DNA of 64,000 bases from Vigna angularis (GCF_016808095.1 NC_068979.1:13070501-13134500), one strand, 5' to 3'. Shown: positions 10,870-25,264, numbered from the stretch's first letter. Notes: generated by a model from the letters alone, not told the origin. Numbers and translations are program-made.

Positions 10870-12954
10870 TGATGAGTCGTTATTTCTTGAATTATATTTA
10901 GTTTATTGCACTTAAATAAACCAAGGAATTATGTTTAATTGTCTATTATTTCCCCGTTTTCTGAATTCTGCTTAATTTGGTCGGAAATTCGTAATTGTGC
11001 TAATTTGGGTTTTCTGAGCTGATTAAGTGCATTTCTGGTTGCAGGAAAGTTGTGGAAACATCATCTAGAGCATTGGGATATGGTGTGACACACTCAAAGG
11101 CTCAACATTTAGTCATTTAGATTCTAATTAAAATTGTAATTTCGTTTTCTAGAAGCCCTTAATTAGAATTAGGTGTTTTGGACCCTTTTAGGGGCAATTT
11201 TGTAAAAAGACCCATTTGTAGGACATGTGCCTTTTTTATTAGGGTTTTTAATTGATTGTGGACCCCATTTGGAGGAGAAACTCTCGTCATTTTAGAGAGC
11301 CTTAGCCAACCACACAAGAAGACTCTTACACACTTCATTTTTTTGACGTTTTTGAGCTTTTCTCTCTTAGGGTTTCTTGTATGAACACTCTTATGGAGAG
11401 CTTGACTTGGGTGTCTCATTTTTGGCCATTTCAATGAGCAAGATGCAGATTTTCTTCTTCTCTTAATTTACTCTTGGTTGTCTTAGCTTATTGGTGGTGA
11501 AAAACTATTCATTTCCACTTCCATTTGCTTGTTCTTGATGCTTGAAGTTTGAGTTTTGGAGCTTGTCTTTGCATTTCCATGGTGGATGTTGGGTTTGAGT
11601 AACTTTATATTTCGTTTTCCTCTCCCTTTGCTGCTGTTCCTCTCGGTTTTTATCTCATTCTATATGGTTGGATGATAAAAATGAAGTTCTATGTAGTTTT
11701 AGGTTGAAGAGAGCTTAAGATGATGTGTGGGTGTTGTGGGTTTAACTCTTTTCTTGCATTTTTCGGTTTTGATGCTTGAGACAAGGTTGGGATCAGATCT
11801 TGGTGATGTTATGGAGGCTGGACAGAACTGGAATTAATGGTCTAAGTATTATTTTCGTTTTTGCAAAGAAACTGGAAGAAATGGTAGTGTTAAAGATGGG
11901 TTGATGAGTAGAAGTTTGGGTTTATTGTTCTTGTGTTCATTTGCAACTTTAACTTTGGTTTCTTGAAGTTGTTCTCTGTATGGAAGAGTGGAAGAAAGCT
12001 TTTGGATGCATAATTCTTGAAGAAAAACCGTTTGGAGTTTGTAGGAGAGAGGAAATTGCTTCATTTAATTTTTACCACTTTTGGACCAACACAAAAGATG
12101 TTTGTTTTGACCCAAGGAATGTTTCCACTTTGAGATTTGGCCTTTGCTTGTTCCAGCCGTGAATTGCAATGAGAAATGGAGGTTTTTAGAGTTTGTTTCA
12201 TTTGATTTAGCTTACTTGGCACATTGGTAGGAGCACCCATGGTATCTTCCATTTGCACATTGGTCTTTGAAGCATTCTTTGGCATTTCCACTTGGTGGTT
12301 CACGTAAATTGTGTGCTTTGGTGTATAAAATCATTTCTTTGCTGCATGGAAGGAGAGAGGGGACGGTCTTGGAGAGTGTGGAAGGCACATGCTTAATTTC
12401 TTGAAAAATGGTGCACATGGGAGAAGAAGTCAACACATTTTATGGCTTATTTAAGGTGAAATTGAAGTTTGACTTGGGTGCATGATGACTCACGGCCATG
12501 TGTTCTTTCTTTGGCCAATTGGACTTTTAAATTCATTTGTTAATTGCCATTATGACAAGTAATTTGCTAGGATTAAATTAGGCTTGTTGGTTTCTTTGGT
12601 TTTTAATTAATTTAATTAATAGGTTGAGTTTATGTGTTTGAGTTAGTGTTGCATTTAATTATTTTTAACTGTGTTTGTTAATCACTTTGTAACAGTGTTT
12701 GATGTTTGAATGTTATCTAAGGCTTTTAATAGTCCTAGTTTAATAACCATGCTAGCTTAAATTAGTTTGTTTGCATCTGTGTCTTTATTAAGTTCTTTAA
12801 TTTTTGCAAAACCTTTTCAAACCCCCCCTAATGTGTTCGACCTATTACCTGAACCACAATTGGTCCTTGAGAGACGACCTAGGAGTCACTTCCTAGCACT
12901 ATACTACATTCTTTTATGCAATCAACTTTTGTGGGAGGTGCGACCCTCTCATCA
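10870..12954 (+). mobile_element. 2.1-kb solo LTR, TSD GTCCT
   Basis: It begins TGATGAGTCG and ends CTCTCATCA, with terminal inverted TGATGAG/CTCATCA. Exact 5-bp repeats GTCCT flank it at 10865-10869 and 12955-12959. The right end contains GAGACGACCTAGGAGTCAC, a motif seen near the 3' end of LTRs in the Athila/Tat group, which suggests plus orientation. It splits the E1 gag. Small ORFs inside (e.g. 11159-12436) have no known domain. Confidence 0.85.
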
Positions 12955-12959
12955 GTCCT

Positions 12960-13584
12960 GAACTACCTCTAGATACACTCAGTCCTACAACCCTCGGTTG
13001 TTGATTCTGCTGACTTTCTACTTCCTTCTTTGTCTTTTCCAATACTCTTGCTCTCTCAATCAGAACTAGAAACTCCTGAATACACAAACCCTTGACCATC
13101 AACTTAATGTCACCTCTCAACCCATTCTCAAACTTTATGCACTGTCATTCTTCATTCACTGCCTATGTATAAAACCTTAGAAGATGCTTAAACCGATCGG
13201 CATATTCAGACACCATCATGTTTCCCTGAACTAACTCCAGAAACTCCACTTCCTTTGCAAACCGAACACTGTTAGGAAAGTACTCAGTGTAAAACTTCTG
13301 CTTGAATACTTCCCAAGATATGGGAGTACCGCTACCTTCTAACAGCATCTTCATGCTACTCCACCATTGGTTGGCTTCTCCAGTCAGTAAATACTCAGAA
13401 AAATCTAATCTTCTCTCAACCGAACACCTCTTAGCATTGAAAATCCTCTCCAAGTCCCTGAACCACTAGTCGGCCTTATCTGGACTACACTTCCCACTGA
13501 ACTTAGCCGGATGATGTTGTAGGAAACTCTCTAAGCTCCACTCTTGCTGATGAATAGCCGAAGAAATAGACGACCCAGCTGCAG
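12960..13584 (-). pseudogene. E1 gag core, left copy
   Basis: The minus strand matches the Ty3/gypsy retrotrans_gag domain: ERIFNAKRCSVERRLDFSEY, then GEANQWWSSM, WEVFKQKFYTEYFPNSVR and EVEFLELVQGNMMVSEYADR, the conserved capsid helices. Stops break it: a TAG where the right gag copy has a Gln codon (near 13470), a TAG after FYT (near 13161) and a nearby TGA. The last ~380 bp (about 13204-13584) duplicates 28071-28450 on the other side of solo LTR X. Confidence 0.8.
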
Positions 13585-15216
13585 TGTTAAACTGGCTTTT
13601 AGTCGCCTAAGGCAGAACAAATCCGGTCCCCACTAATGTAGCATAGGGCAACCACAGTATCAATCCTAGGACTCAGCTAATTAAGATTAAAGTGTAGGGT
13701 TAAGGTCTTGAGTTTATTTACTAATTATTTACTTACTACTAAATAGGTGGGGAAAATGAAATTTAATTGAAAGAATGAAACTAACAGTAAAGAATTAAAG
13801 AATTTAAGCTGAAGAAAATGAAACTCTAATATGAAACCTAAACTAGACTAAAAAATTAATGCAAAAGAAAGAACCTAAACTACTGAACATTGCTACTACC
13901 ATAACCTAAAATCTATAAACGCAAAATCTAAATGATGCAACTAAACTTACAAATGAATAGTATGCATATGCTACACTACACTTCGAATCTGAACTACACT
14001 GAACTATGCTAAACTCTCAAGAAATCAGAATTGAAACCAAATTGAACAAAACTTAAAACTCAATATTGAAAAGCATCATATCAATAAGAATGTAAAGGCT
14101 GAAATAGAAGTAAAGCAGATTATAAATTCTAAAATACTCAAAGTAAACAACCAGTACAGCAAAACTCAAACTGAACTTCAACTATCACTATCAAAAGAAA
14201 AGAACATAATTGATTTCATAGGTGAATGTACATTGATATGAATAAAAGAGTGCTTAGAGTTCTCAGGAAGACATCCTGATAATGTGAATCTCAATCCAGG
14301 TTATTCTAGTTCATATTTTAAAAGTTTGAATTGACTCTTTCCACTCATTTGTCCAATCAATGTTCATTAGCCTATTCATCAATCTAAAATTCACAAACAA
14401 ATTAGAGAAACACAAATTTGAATCAATTTTTATGCATTGGACTCATCTCTGACTCGAGAAGACATCTCGATAAAGAATGCCAATACAGAGTCATTTAATT
14501 CCAAAAGGAATTATAGAATGCAGAGTGATAAAGTCCAAATCATTTTCTCAAAACATAACAACGGCAGAAATAAAAAAAACAAAGAATAAAATCGAAACAA
14601 ACAAGAATACGAAATTGAACTTTATTAACATAAAAAGGAAATTTACATACTACCGGACTCACCAAACCACTCGCAATTGTCACTCTCGAGAGCTTCAAGG
14701 TGAAATCCAGTAGCCAAGAACTTCTACCTCTACGAAAGCGTAAAAACCCTAATCTAAAGAGCGTAGAACTGTAAACTGAAAGTGTATAAAGTGTAAGTGT
14801 AAAAATGTTTTTACATGGTGAAATCCCTTTATATAGGGTCGAAGAAGAAAAATAAAATGAAAGCGGGAAAAAGGAAAAACTTGCTCACTACGCTTTTGAT
14901 CTTCGCCCTCCACGTGGCAGCTCCGGTCATCTTCCATCTCCACCGGTCAACTTCTTTGCAGGGTCTCGTGCTTCGTTCTCGATCCAGGGTCATCTTCGGT
15001 CATCTTCTTTAACTTTGCCGATTCACCCTCTTCTGCACGTGCTTTTTCTTCAATCACGCTCCTGGGTAAGTATCGCACAAGCCATGGAGCTCTTCTTCCT
15101 CTGTTCTCTCGCGAACCCTAGAGGATGGGTGTTTTCTTCATTCCGCCTTAGCACATGAATGCTTTATGCCGAATGAATCACACACACGAAGATCACCAAG
15201 AGTTGTAGCTGCCTAT

Positions 15217-16520
15217 TGATAACAGTTGAAAAACTGTTATTTTCATGCTTAAAATTGACACTAAAAGCAACCTTTACACTTAGAAACTAGCTTGAAATCA
15301 TGCTTTTACCAATATTTTCAGAAATAAGAGAGCTGGACAGGTTTATGCTTGATTTCAGTGTTTTTGTGCAGGTTTTAAGGTGAATTTGGTGAAAGAAGTG
15401 AAGAAGGAGAGAGATGAAATCAGATAAGACATCAAAAAGTGAAAAAAGAGAAGCCGCAACTGCCGCTCAGCGGCAGTTTACCGCTGAGCGGCACTTAGGC
15501 AGTCACGCTGGCTCCGCTGAGGGGTGAAATGGCCGCTGAGGGGAGTAAACAAAGTCACGCACTCACCGCTGAGCGGTATTTTACCGCTGAGCGGCACTTT
15601 AATGGGCTTGGACTTGACTTTTTGTAATTTACGAATGATATATAAGCTTTAGGGTTTCCTAGGGTTAGGCATCTTTGGCAGAAACGAGGCAAACACTCTC
15701 TCTTCCACCCCTTTGAAGGAGGATCTTGGATGCTCAGGCTACCTCTTCACCTTTTTAGGGTTTAATCTTTCATTCTTTCATTGTAATTCATCTAGGTTCA
15801 CCATGAATATGGTGAACTAAACCTTGTATGTTTGTTGGGGAATCAATGTAATCTTATGAAGCTCTCATATATGGAATCTGTTTGTTACATCTTTTAATTA
15901 AGATTTATGCTTTCTTTCATCATTAGTTAGGGTTTTTCCTCTTTGCTTAATGCTTGCATTGTTTAACTCATTCGATGCATGATTATTGGTTTTGTCGATA
16001 CGGGAACGTACGGGGAAGTCTAGATCCGGGGAATTTCTCCCAATATGATATTGGTTGTGGTTAAGCTCCTGCACTTATGAACTAATCATTAGGAATGCTA
16101 GGAATTGTATGAACTCGTGATTGGGGAGAAGCCTTCTAGAAAGGTACTTTAGAGAGTGGCATTAACAATGATGATTTGAATGTTGAATTCCTAAAATATA
16201 TGAGAGTGGATAAGATGAAATTGACCCCCAACAACATATTCATTAATATATTCCATTGAAAGTGTGAGTCTTTTGTTTTAGCCATTGATCAAAACTTCAT
16301 GCATACATGTTTATTTTCTGTCTTGCATATTAAACTCCAAATATTTCGTCTTTAAGTCTTAGCTAATCAAGAAATCACATAACTAAACTAGGCCGTGAGT
16401 CCTTTGGGAAGAACGATACTTGGTCTTACCAAGTTTATTACTTGAACGATTCGGTCATACTTGCCGATTGAAAAACAAGTTTGTGACATCATATTTTGGT
16501 GCTCATAAATTTGTCCATCA
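15217..16520 (+). mobile_element. Athila-family solo LTR, copy B, TSD CCTAT
   Basis: It begins TGATAACAGTTGAAAAACTG and ends TTTGTCCATCA, 1304 bp, with identical CCTAT at 15212-15216 and 16521-16525. It contains repeated CCGCTGAGCGG motifs at 15465-15600 and a TATATAAGC box. It inserted into X. Confidence 0.9.
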
Positions 16521-16956
16521 CCTATCCTCAAAACGGCACTGTTTCACTTAAGGAGAATCAGCCCAACGTCATCAGCATTCCAAGGTGTGGTGCTTTTCCA
16601 TTTCAGCGCTGACCCAATTCTAATGCACTGGCCCAATTCCACTAGCAGCCCAAGTGTGGGTGCATCAGACTAAGCGGCCTACTCCAATACAACAACAACG
16701 TTCAAATTTTCACTTGCAACACCCAATTTCAGGGGCCCAGTTTACAGTCTGCCCAAAGTTGCTTAAGTTAACCAAGAATATTAGCCCAATTGACGAAGGC
16801 CCAATATGTAGAAAATCAATCAACAATTAAAGGAAAGAGCATTTCAGAAATTAAAGAAAATAAAAGCCTAAAATAAAGGAAAGAATTCTAAAAAAAATAC
16901 TAAATTCTTATTTATGACAAACACTAAAAAAAATCTCTAAAATCCTAATTTTAACT

Positions 16957-18349
16957 TGATAACGGTTGAAAAACCGTTATTTTTATGCTTAAAATTGATA
17001 CCAAAAGCAACCTTTAAGACTTAGAAACTAGCTTGAACTCATATTTTTGCTTTAGTTTTGTGAATAAGAGAGTTGAAAGTGAATTTAATGGTTTTGTGCA
17101 AGATTCCCTTGATTTTGTAGGCTAATTGAATGATTTGAAAGAAGAATGGAAGTACCGAATGATTGGAGTGCTAAAAAGTCAACCAGAAACTAGAAAAGTC
17201 AACCAGTCAACCAAAAAAGTCAACCAGTCAACCAGAATGCTGAAAAATCAACCAGAACGCAGAAAAAGTGTGACCGAGTGGCGCTGAGCGGCACTTTTCA
17301 GGTGCCAAAATCACCGCTAAGGGGCAAAAACAGCAGTTGGGGGCCAAATGGATCATGCGGTATTACCGCTCAGCGGGAAAATATCGCTGAGCGCCATTCT
17401 AAGTGGGCTTGGACCGGTTTATTGTTACTTTTATGGACTTGGGCCTAATTTTCTGTATTTTTAGAATAGTATATAAGCTTTAGGACGTCCTAGGGTTTGT
17501 ATCTTTGGCTGGGACGAAGCAAACACTCTCTTTTCCACTCCTTTGAAGGAAGATCTTGGATGCTCAGGCTACCTCTCTACCTTTCTAGGGTTTTATCTTT
17601 GATTCTTTCATTATTATTCATCTAGTTTCACCATGAATATGGTGAACTAAACCTTGTATTGTTGTTGGGGGATCAATGTAATCTTGTGAAACTCTCATAT
17701 ATGAAATTTGTGTTTAAATATCTTAATTGAGATATATGCTTTCTTTCATCATTAGTTAAGGTTTTTCCTCTTTGCTCAAAGCATGCATTGTTTAACTCAT
17801 TCGATGTCATGATCATTGATTTTGTCGATATGGGAACGTACGGGGAAGTCTAGATCCGGGGAATTTCTCCCAATAGTATATTGGTTGCCTTTAAGCTCAT
17901 ACACTTCAGAACTAATTACTAGGAATGCTAGGAATTGTATGAACTCGTAATTAAGGATAGGCCTTCTTGACAAGGTGATTTAGAGAGTGGCATTAACATT
18001 GATGAAAAGATTGTTGAATTCCTAAAATATATGAGAGTGGATAAGATGAAATTGATAACCCCAACAACATACTCATCCATATAATTCATTCTGTGTTTGT
18101 TTTACTCTTTTTGCCATTGATCACATTCATGCATACATGTTTAATTACTGTCTTTTGCATTAAAACTACAATCAATCGTTCACAAGTCTTAAATAATCAA
18201 CGAATTAGATAACTAACTAGGTCGTGAGTCCTTTTGGAAAACGATACTTGGTCTTACCGAGTTGTATTACTTGAACGATTCGGTCACACTTACCGATTGT
18301 TAAAACAAGTTTGTGGCGCCGTTTTCGGTGTTCATAAATTTGTCATCAA
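16957..18349 (+). repeat. 5' LTR of Athila-like element
   Basis: TGATAACGG...TTTGTCATCA, 1393 bp. The U3 part has GCTGAGCGG-type repeats (17280-17400) and a TATATAAG box near 17470. It lacks an 18-bp segment present in the 3' LTR near 26910, where a GGTAAAATACCGCTGAGC unit is repeated. Confidence 0.9.
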
Positions 18350-18355
18350 GTTTTT

Positions 18356-18373
18356 GGCGCCGTTGCTGGGGAC
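18356..18373 (+). promoter_or_regulatory. Primer binding site (tRNA-Asp type)
   Basis: TGGCGCCGTTGCTGGGGA, six bases after the LTR, matches the site typical of Athila/Tat elements (TGGCGCCGTTGCCGGGGA) with one change. Confidence 0.9.
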
Positions 18374-18477
18374 TCGTGGTTTAACTAGTTTATTTGTTTG
18401 ATTATTGATTATCTTTGACTTATTTTTGAATTTTTAATTTAAATTTCGAATTTTTATTTTCTGTTTATATTTTTCAG

Positions 18478-18600
18478 TTTTTATTTTATTTTATTTTATT
18501 TTATTTTATTTTATTTTTTGGTTATTATTTTATTTTATTTTATTTTATTTTATTTTATTTTTCTGTTTTTATTTTTCTGTTTTCTGTTTTTATTTTATCT
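18478..18600 (+). repeat. (TTTTA)n microsatellite
   Basis: Runs of TTTTA interrupted by TTTTTGG and TTTCTG in the untranslated leader before gag. Confidence 0.9.
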
Positions 18601-18664
18601 TCTTATCTTTGATCTTATATCTTCTTTTATATCTTTTTGTGCTAACAATTGTTTTTAGGGTTTT

Positions 18665-20149
18665 GTGCCTAATGTCTGCAGAATGCAATCTGGTCAAGAA
18701 TTTAACTATATGGGCACGCAATTCTACCAAAGTAATCTCAATCACTGGTGGGAACCTCACTCAAGCATGGATCAAAGCCAATTTTGGCAAGCTGCCGGAC
18801 CATTTGATAGGCCATCACCACAACAATGGCGGCCACAACAACAATGGCAGCAACAAAGCTTTAAAATCAACAAAGGGAAGCAAGAGATCTCTTCATTTAG
18901 ACAAGGCATGGAGGAAACACTAGGTCACGCATGGGACAGGTACAAAAGCCTATTAAGAAAGACTCCCACGCATGGATTTGACGAAGGACAAGTAGTCCTA
19001 ATCTTCCTTGGAGGTCTTGGTTCACAAACCATGATGATGCTTGACGCCTCAGCTGGAGGCAATATCAAATGGAAGACTCGAGAGGAAGCCACAGAAATAA
19101 TTGAAAACATGACTACTAATGACAATAAGTGGAACAGTGAAAGAGGAGCTCCTATTCAACAAAAAGGAGTTCTACAGTTGCAATCCAATTATGCCTTGAT
19201 AGCTCAGAACAAGTTAATAACTCAACAATTGGAGAATCTCACAAAGATACTTGAACAACTGCCAAAAGAGTTACAGACTGTTGCACAAGTTCAATCACAG
19301 TTGTGTGAATTATGTGGAGGTGATCATATCAATGGTCAATGTGCCTTTCCAGCAGAAGCTTTGGAAGATGTGAACTTCATGGCCAACCAGTTTCCGTACC
19401 GACAAGGGAACTTCAATTAAGGGTGGAAACCACACCCAAGCATTGGTCAAGGGCAGAATGGGCAGGCTGGACAAAATGGGCAATTCAACAAGCAATAGCA
19501 ACAACCAACTTTATGGCAACAGTTTTCTACATTTAATGAAAGGTTCATAAAGATGGAAGAAACTCTTCAGCAATTTATACAGAAAACTGAATCTTCTCAA
19601 AAGAGTACTGAAGCTGCTATTAAGAACTTGAAGATTCAAATGGGGCAGATTACCAAGCAGTTGGAAGAAAGGCCTGACAAGGATTTTGGGGCTAATACTG
19701 AGGTTAACCCCAGGGAAGAGTGTCAAGATCTAGTGAGTGTAAATGTTGAAAAAGTTGAGTTGGAAAAAGAAGAGAGAAAAGAGAGAGAAGAGAAAGAAGA
19801 AGAGAAAATTTGTGTGAAGATTGAGAAGGTTAGTAGAAAAAGAAAAGAAAAAAAGAAAGTGAGAGAAAAGAGAAAGAGGACGAGAGGAAAAAAAAAAGAA
19901 TCATATGAAAAACCTCGTCCCCATCCAAAGAAGTTTCATAGGAAGAAGGAATTTGAGCGCTTTATGGAAATCTTCAAGAAATTGGAGATTAAAGTTCCTG
20001 TGATTGAGACATTGCAACAGGTTCCTGGTTTGATCAAATTTCTGAAGAAGTTCAGTAGAAAGAAGAAAAAGAAGATGGAACATGAGCTTTATTGGGTCAA
20101 GCTAGTGACGTTAAAAGAGCGCTTGTTGGGAGGCACCCCATTGATTTAA
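18665..20149 (+). pseudogene. Athila-type gag with two in-frame stops
   Basis: One frame covers about 495 codons. The N-terminal ~85 residues are Gln/Trp-rich. The capsid core shows LGHAWDRYKSLLRKTPTHGF, a leucine/glycine-rich helix, MLDASAGGNIKWKTREEATE and IIENMTTN, as in Athila gag. A cysteine motif (CELCGGDHINGQC) follows. A TAA at 19418-19420 and a TAG near 19495-19497 replace probable Gln codons. The C-terminal part (from 19553) is a Lys/Glu-rich coiled coil and the conserved block before protease (RPHPKKFHRKKEFERFMEIF), ending abruptly in the post-pol motif. It would have formed the virus-like particle, but this copy is interrupted. Confidence 0.85.
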
Positions 20150-20979
20150 GAACTTTTTAATTTTTGTTTTGGTGATGTAATTTTGAACTTTTGGGTATTT
20201 TTTTGTTATAAGTTTGTTACAGGGTTTACATCTACTGATGGATGTTAGGCGGAAGAGTATCTACTGAAGGATACTATGTTTGTATACACCTACTGATGGG
20301 TGTTGGTAAGGAAGATTTGCACTTATTGAAGGGTGTTGGAGGATTTTGGGTCAGGCTCGTGACGTTAAACAAGCGCTACCTGGGAGGCAACCCAATTGAT
20401 TGATTTTTCTGTATTTTTTGTTTTGATCCTACTTTAGTTGCATAATAGGGTTGTGCATGAGTGATCTGAGAATTTTATTGCAGGGAGCCAGTGAGGGGTA
20501 TGCTTAGGACGCATCTAGGTTAAGCTAAGGAGAAGGAGAGCACTTCCCGTAAGTGCTGTTGAGCGGCAAACTACCGCTGAGCGGTAGTGTCGCAGAAGGG
20601 GCTTGGTTGCCCCTCAGCGGAATCCGAGCCCATTAGGGGTATTTTTATACCCTAAGCTGCACCTTGGCTTCTCTTTTTAGATTCTTCTCTACACACACTC
20701 CTACATACTTTTCCAAGGTTTTCTACAACTTTTCCCTCATCCCTTTTGAGAAAATTTCTTTTCCACCCACTTTCTCACTTGTTGTCCATTTAAGTTTGGG
20801 GTTGGGAGAGAGCATCATTGATGGGGATGAGTTTTTCAAAGCACTAGAGCAGGATTTGTTTTATAATTCATTGTTATTAGAATAGGAATTGATGTACTCA
20901 ATGGAAATTTTATCTGTTATGATGGTTTGCTGATAATTGTGATTGTTTGATAAGTAATGCTTGAATGATGCTTTGATAT
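20150..20979 (+). other. Athila-like post-pol region with duplicated motif
   Basis: The segment GTGACGTTAAA...TGGGAGGCA occurs at ~20096-20150 and again at ~20348-20403, with short CTACTGA(T/A)GG repeats between. A TTATTGCAG acceptor-like site lies near 20485, where Athila elements often have a spliced env-like ORF, but no env-like ORF is preserved. CCGCTGAGCGG motifs recur near 20570. The end is the CACTA target TAT. Confidence 0.6.
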
Positions 20980-21109
20980 CATTACAGGAAAAAAGCGTTT
21001 TTCCGGCGGATAATTACCCACGGCCTAGGAATCCTCGGTAATGCAGTGGTGAAATAAAATACCGACGGCTTAGGAACCCTCGGTAATATCTTCAAAGAAT
21101 TTTTGCCAA

Positions 21110-24100
21110 AATCAAGTCATTCCTTCTCTGATATTCATTTCCCACCACCAGCCCTATTCTTCGTCGTCTCGTCCAAAACCCTTTTCCTTTGCTCCTCCAA
21201 AACGTAATCTTCCTCTCCTCTCCAATGAGAACACCAAACCCCAAGACCTAATCTTCCTCTCCTCTACCCAAGTGACAACGAAAACACCAAACCCTTCCCC
21301 TTTGCACAAAACCCTTGCCATTTGCATCAATCGTGGGCACGAAAGCGTTGGAGGAGTGCTTTGTAGTGATCCCTGTGGCAACGTGGTAGGTATGCTCATT
21401 TACAATTCATGTGAATTCGTTCCCTTTGTTTTTACGTTTTACGTTTCTGTGTTTTCCCCTAATCTGATCACTGTCTTGTGGAATCGCTTTTGTTTGAATC
21501 GCGACATTGTTGGTAGGAGGCTGCATTGGAGTTCAATCGTGGTGCCATGACTGTTTGGTGGGTGGTGGAGGCTTCATCGTTCGTCGACGTACAAAGAGGA
21601 GGCAACAATGCTGAGGAAGGACTACCTGGTCCGTTCAGGGAGGTGAAGGTTGGTGCAATAGTTAGCTTGGACGAGTAAGGTATTGAAGCTTTTTGATCCA
21701 TTGCCATGGCTTCTGAAATGAGTTTGTTTTATAAATTGTTGAAAATATGTACAAGTTTATTGTGAAAATATTACTAACTTCTATTGCTATGATGATTCTG
21801 TTTTTATTTTTTTATTTTCATTTTGTTACATATTTATATGTTGCATTGTCGGAAAATGAAAGAGCAACCATGAGCCTATTCTGCATTGATATTGATTCCT
21901 TTGAAAAGCAAACTCTTGCATTCCTTCACCCTTCTTCCTTCCTCTCAGATATTTTAACTTTGTAATAATTTTTCTCTTCTGCTCATTTACAAACAACCTG
22001 CTACTTCTATTATTATATTCTTTTATTCACCTTGTGCACATGGAGCAAAAATTGGAACATAAAAGTATAATTGATAGAGCCTTACCTTATAGTATTGGGA
22101 TACTCCAAATGGATTTTCTTTTCTTTTCCTTTATGCTCATCTTAATTAGCTTTATTTCCTCATATATCTCCCTTAATCCAATGAGATCCAACATGTCCAT
22201 TAATTGCATGAAATCAAGGTGAATATATATATGTAGTAATGTACAGTTGAGGAGGTTTCCTGAACCTTCCTGAATTATAGACCAAAAAGTTAATCATATG
22301 TACCAAGTGTTGTTTCTCTTCTCTCTTGTAATACCGTAGACCTGCATACATGATGGATTTATGTTGAACTTAGATTGTCACCATGGACAATTTTGTTCAC
22401 TGAATTCTATTCAAATCTGATGTGTAATTGATGGTTATTAAAGCCAACCTGATCCAGTTAATTTCAAAAAGATATTACCGATCCTTGGCAGTCTAGAGTG
22501 ACTTTGTCCTCTTAAATTCTTAGTGAAAAATTTCATTCTGTTATTCCTTGATGAATTAAGAGAGGTCCAACCGTGTAACAACGAAGAGTATGACAGTCCT
22601 TGAATTCCATCATAGTGCAATACCATTTAATGCAGAAGTTGAAACTGTTTAAAATTCTAATTTAAGTTGAATGTTGAAACTGAATCGTGTGAGTTTGTCA
22701 TTTGGCTGTGTTTGCATTGCTGCAACTCTAAAGTGTGCCTACCATATGCATAGGAACTTGTCCAAAACTAGAAAGTTGGTTGCACTATCTTGCAAAATTC
22801 CCAGAAATCATTGCTTGAGCAGTAGGACCGATCTACATTAATTTTACTTGAATTTTTCTGAATTTTAATTCTGTTTAGTATAGAACTCACTACTGTACAT
22901 CTTTAATTTCATTCCTAGTTGTTCAAGTTTAATTTGCTGTCCTAGAATCATTTTAGTTGATTACAAATAAGTTTGATTCTTCTTTTGAGATTTGGTTGGT
23001 GAATTGGACCAATTTTTTGTGCTAAAGAGCAACTGAAGCAGTGAAAATATGAATTCCAAGCTTTGAGCCTCCACTGGCAGTTTAAACAAGTCACATTTGG
23101 TAAAACAAAGTTGTTCCAATCATAAAATTAAGTGTCCAAACGTGTTTGTGCAAAATTACCATTCAAACCACCAATTTTTAAACACTTTTTCTGGTATAGT
23201 TGCAGAATTTTGATATTGAATGTTTGTTGTGATTACTGCATCAAATTTAATCTCAATTAGAATACAACAAATCATTTGGTTTAAGCATTGAAAACAACAA
23301 GGAATCACACGATTTTGAAACAATTATAACTTCAATCTGAAGTAATATTTTAAGCTTAATAAACCAATTCATATGCTACTAAGTTGATTAAAGAAGAACC
23401 TTATGTACTCTGTTCGATACAGGAAATCCGTAAGTGTCAAAGGTCATACATTTTTCCCTGATATTTGCTACCTGCCTCTTCACCATAGCTTTACTACACC
23501 TAACCAGAGTTATCATCCTTTAATCACTGTGCATCATGCTTCATAGCTCATAACCATAATGCATTTGTTATAAGACTGTAATGTGGCATGATTACAAGGA
23601 TATTTTGTATAATTGTTTTGTATTACCCCTTTAATTTCACATCTGCATATATTTGTGTTTATTTTTATATTTTTGGGTCTGCACCACTTGCCTTTATTTT
23701 TCACTTATTTTCTTTGAATTTTTTTCCTATGAATATATTTGGTGTACTGAGCATGAGCAGTTTTCCACATGTATAAATTACATTTCACTTTGTTGTATAT
23801 TATTATTATAAGTCATTGATCAAAATTTGTTTCATTATTGAAGCATGGGAGGATAAATTGTTGTGCATGTAGCTGCAAGATCATTGTCCATCTTGGTTGG
23901 GTTATCGTGGATGTTGTAGAGGTTGTAATCTGTAGTTATTATTACTTTCGTGATTACTTTTTTCGTCATTGGAACAAAAGTGCTGATTGTCTCAACAATT
24001 GCAGGGAACAACTATGGCTTCACTCATTCAAGAAAATTCTATCAAACAGGATGCAACATTTTTCAAGCATTGAGAAAGTTGTGAGCCCTGTCTCTATACA

Positions 24101-24960
24101 TTCTTTTATTTGTGTTTCAAGTTTTGTGTTATTCTTTGTGTCTACTGTTTCTAATTATGATCTTTTTTAGTTTCTTTTCGTTGTCATTATTAAAGTAGTC
24201 TTTAAAAACTATAAATTTATAATAAACTTATTGTACATTGTAAATAAATATAATTGTAAAGTGAACAATTAGTAAATCTTGAACTCTAAAGAGTTTTAAT
24301 TTCCTTTGAATATTTGACAGTAAGCAAATGTTATATCCAAGAGCTTCCTGCGTTTCCATAATTTCTTCCTGCATCAGTACACTTAAAAATTCTAATTTTA
24401 TCCTTTATTTTTTCATTTTAAGTTTTAGAATATATAATTTGAAATATAAAAATTATACATTCAATAATACAAAGATTATATTCTAGAATGTATACTTTCA
24501 TACTTAAATAATATAATTATAAAATTATTTTTCAATATCTCATGTTTCTCTTAATAAAATGATATCGTTTTTGGTACATGTATGTACATCCATGACATAT
24601 TAAATACATTATTTTATGGTATTTAATTGCTTGGTTATCATAGTCTCTAACAATTTTCACATAATACTTAATTGAATATATAGTGTACATAAAAGAATTA
24701 GGTTTGTTTAGACTCTTTATTCTATAATATTTTTAAAAAATAAGTTTCTTCACAAACTGATGCATATATGAAACTGTACTATTTTAAACTTTTGATTCAA
24801 TAACTTTTATAAATTTCCAGCAATATGGTAATTTTCTCCCAATACCTATGACTTTTACTTACATTTATACTTTATGGTTTGCAGGTGTGTGGCACCTTGA
24901 TCAAAGTCTGCTTCATCATGCCGCTTGAACTTGGATAGTCTTTATTATTAGTTCTAGTTT
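21110..24960 (+). other. CACTA interior with possible captured gene exons
   Basis: The interior is not repeat-like. A CT-rich leader-like stretch (21120-21270) is followed by an open segment including ICINRGHESVGGVLCSDPCG. A further exon-like piece at about 24005-24081 is bounded by a TTGCAG acceptor and a GTGAGC donor, and another candidate follows TTTGCAG at 24885. The layout suggests a captured multi-exon host gene. No family was recognised, and single exons this short may be chance. Confidence 0.3.
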
Positions 24961-25264
24961 ATATTTGCTCTTAGAATTTAAATGTTTTTCCTATGTACTG
25001 AGATGTGAAAACTTGTAGTGTTGTAGTGTTGTGGCAACAAGTATCTTATGTAAAAGACTACAAACATATTATGCAATATAATTTGATATCTCCTTTTCAA
25101 TTATCCTTCTCCAATAGAAATATCAGTGGTTAGTTTGACTTGATGTCATGAAAAATTTCATAAACTGCACCACAATGCAGGAGAGTAATAAAAAATCACA
25201 CGAAATTAGCACCAAAGCAGATCATAAACTGCACCATAATTGGTTACTGGACAGTAGAAAATTC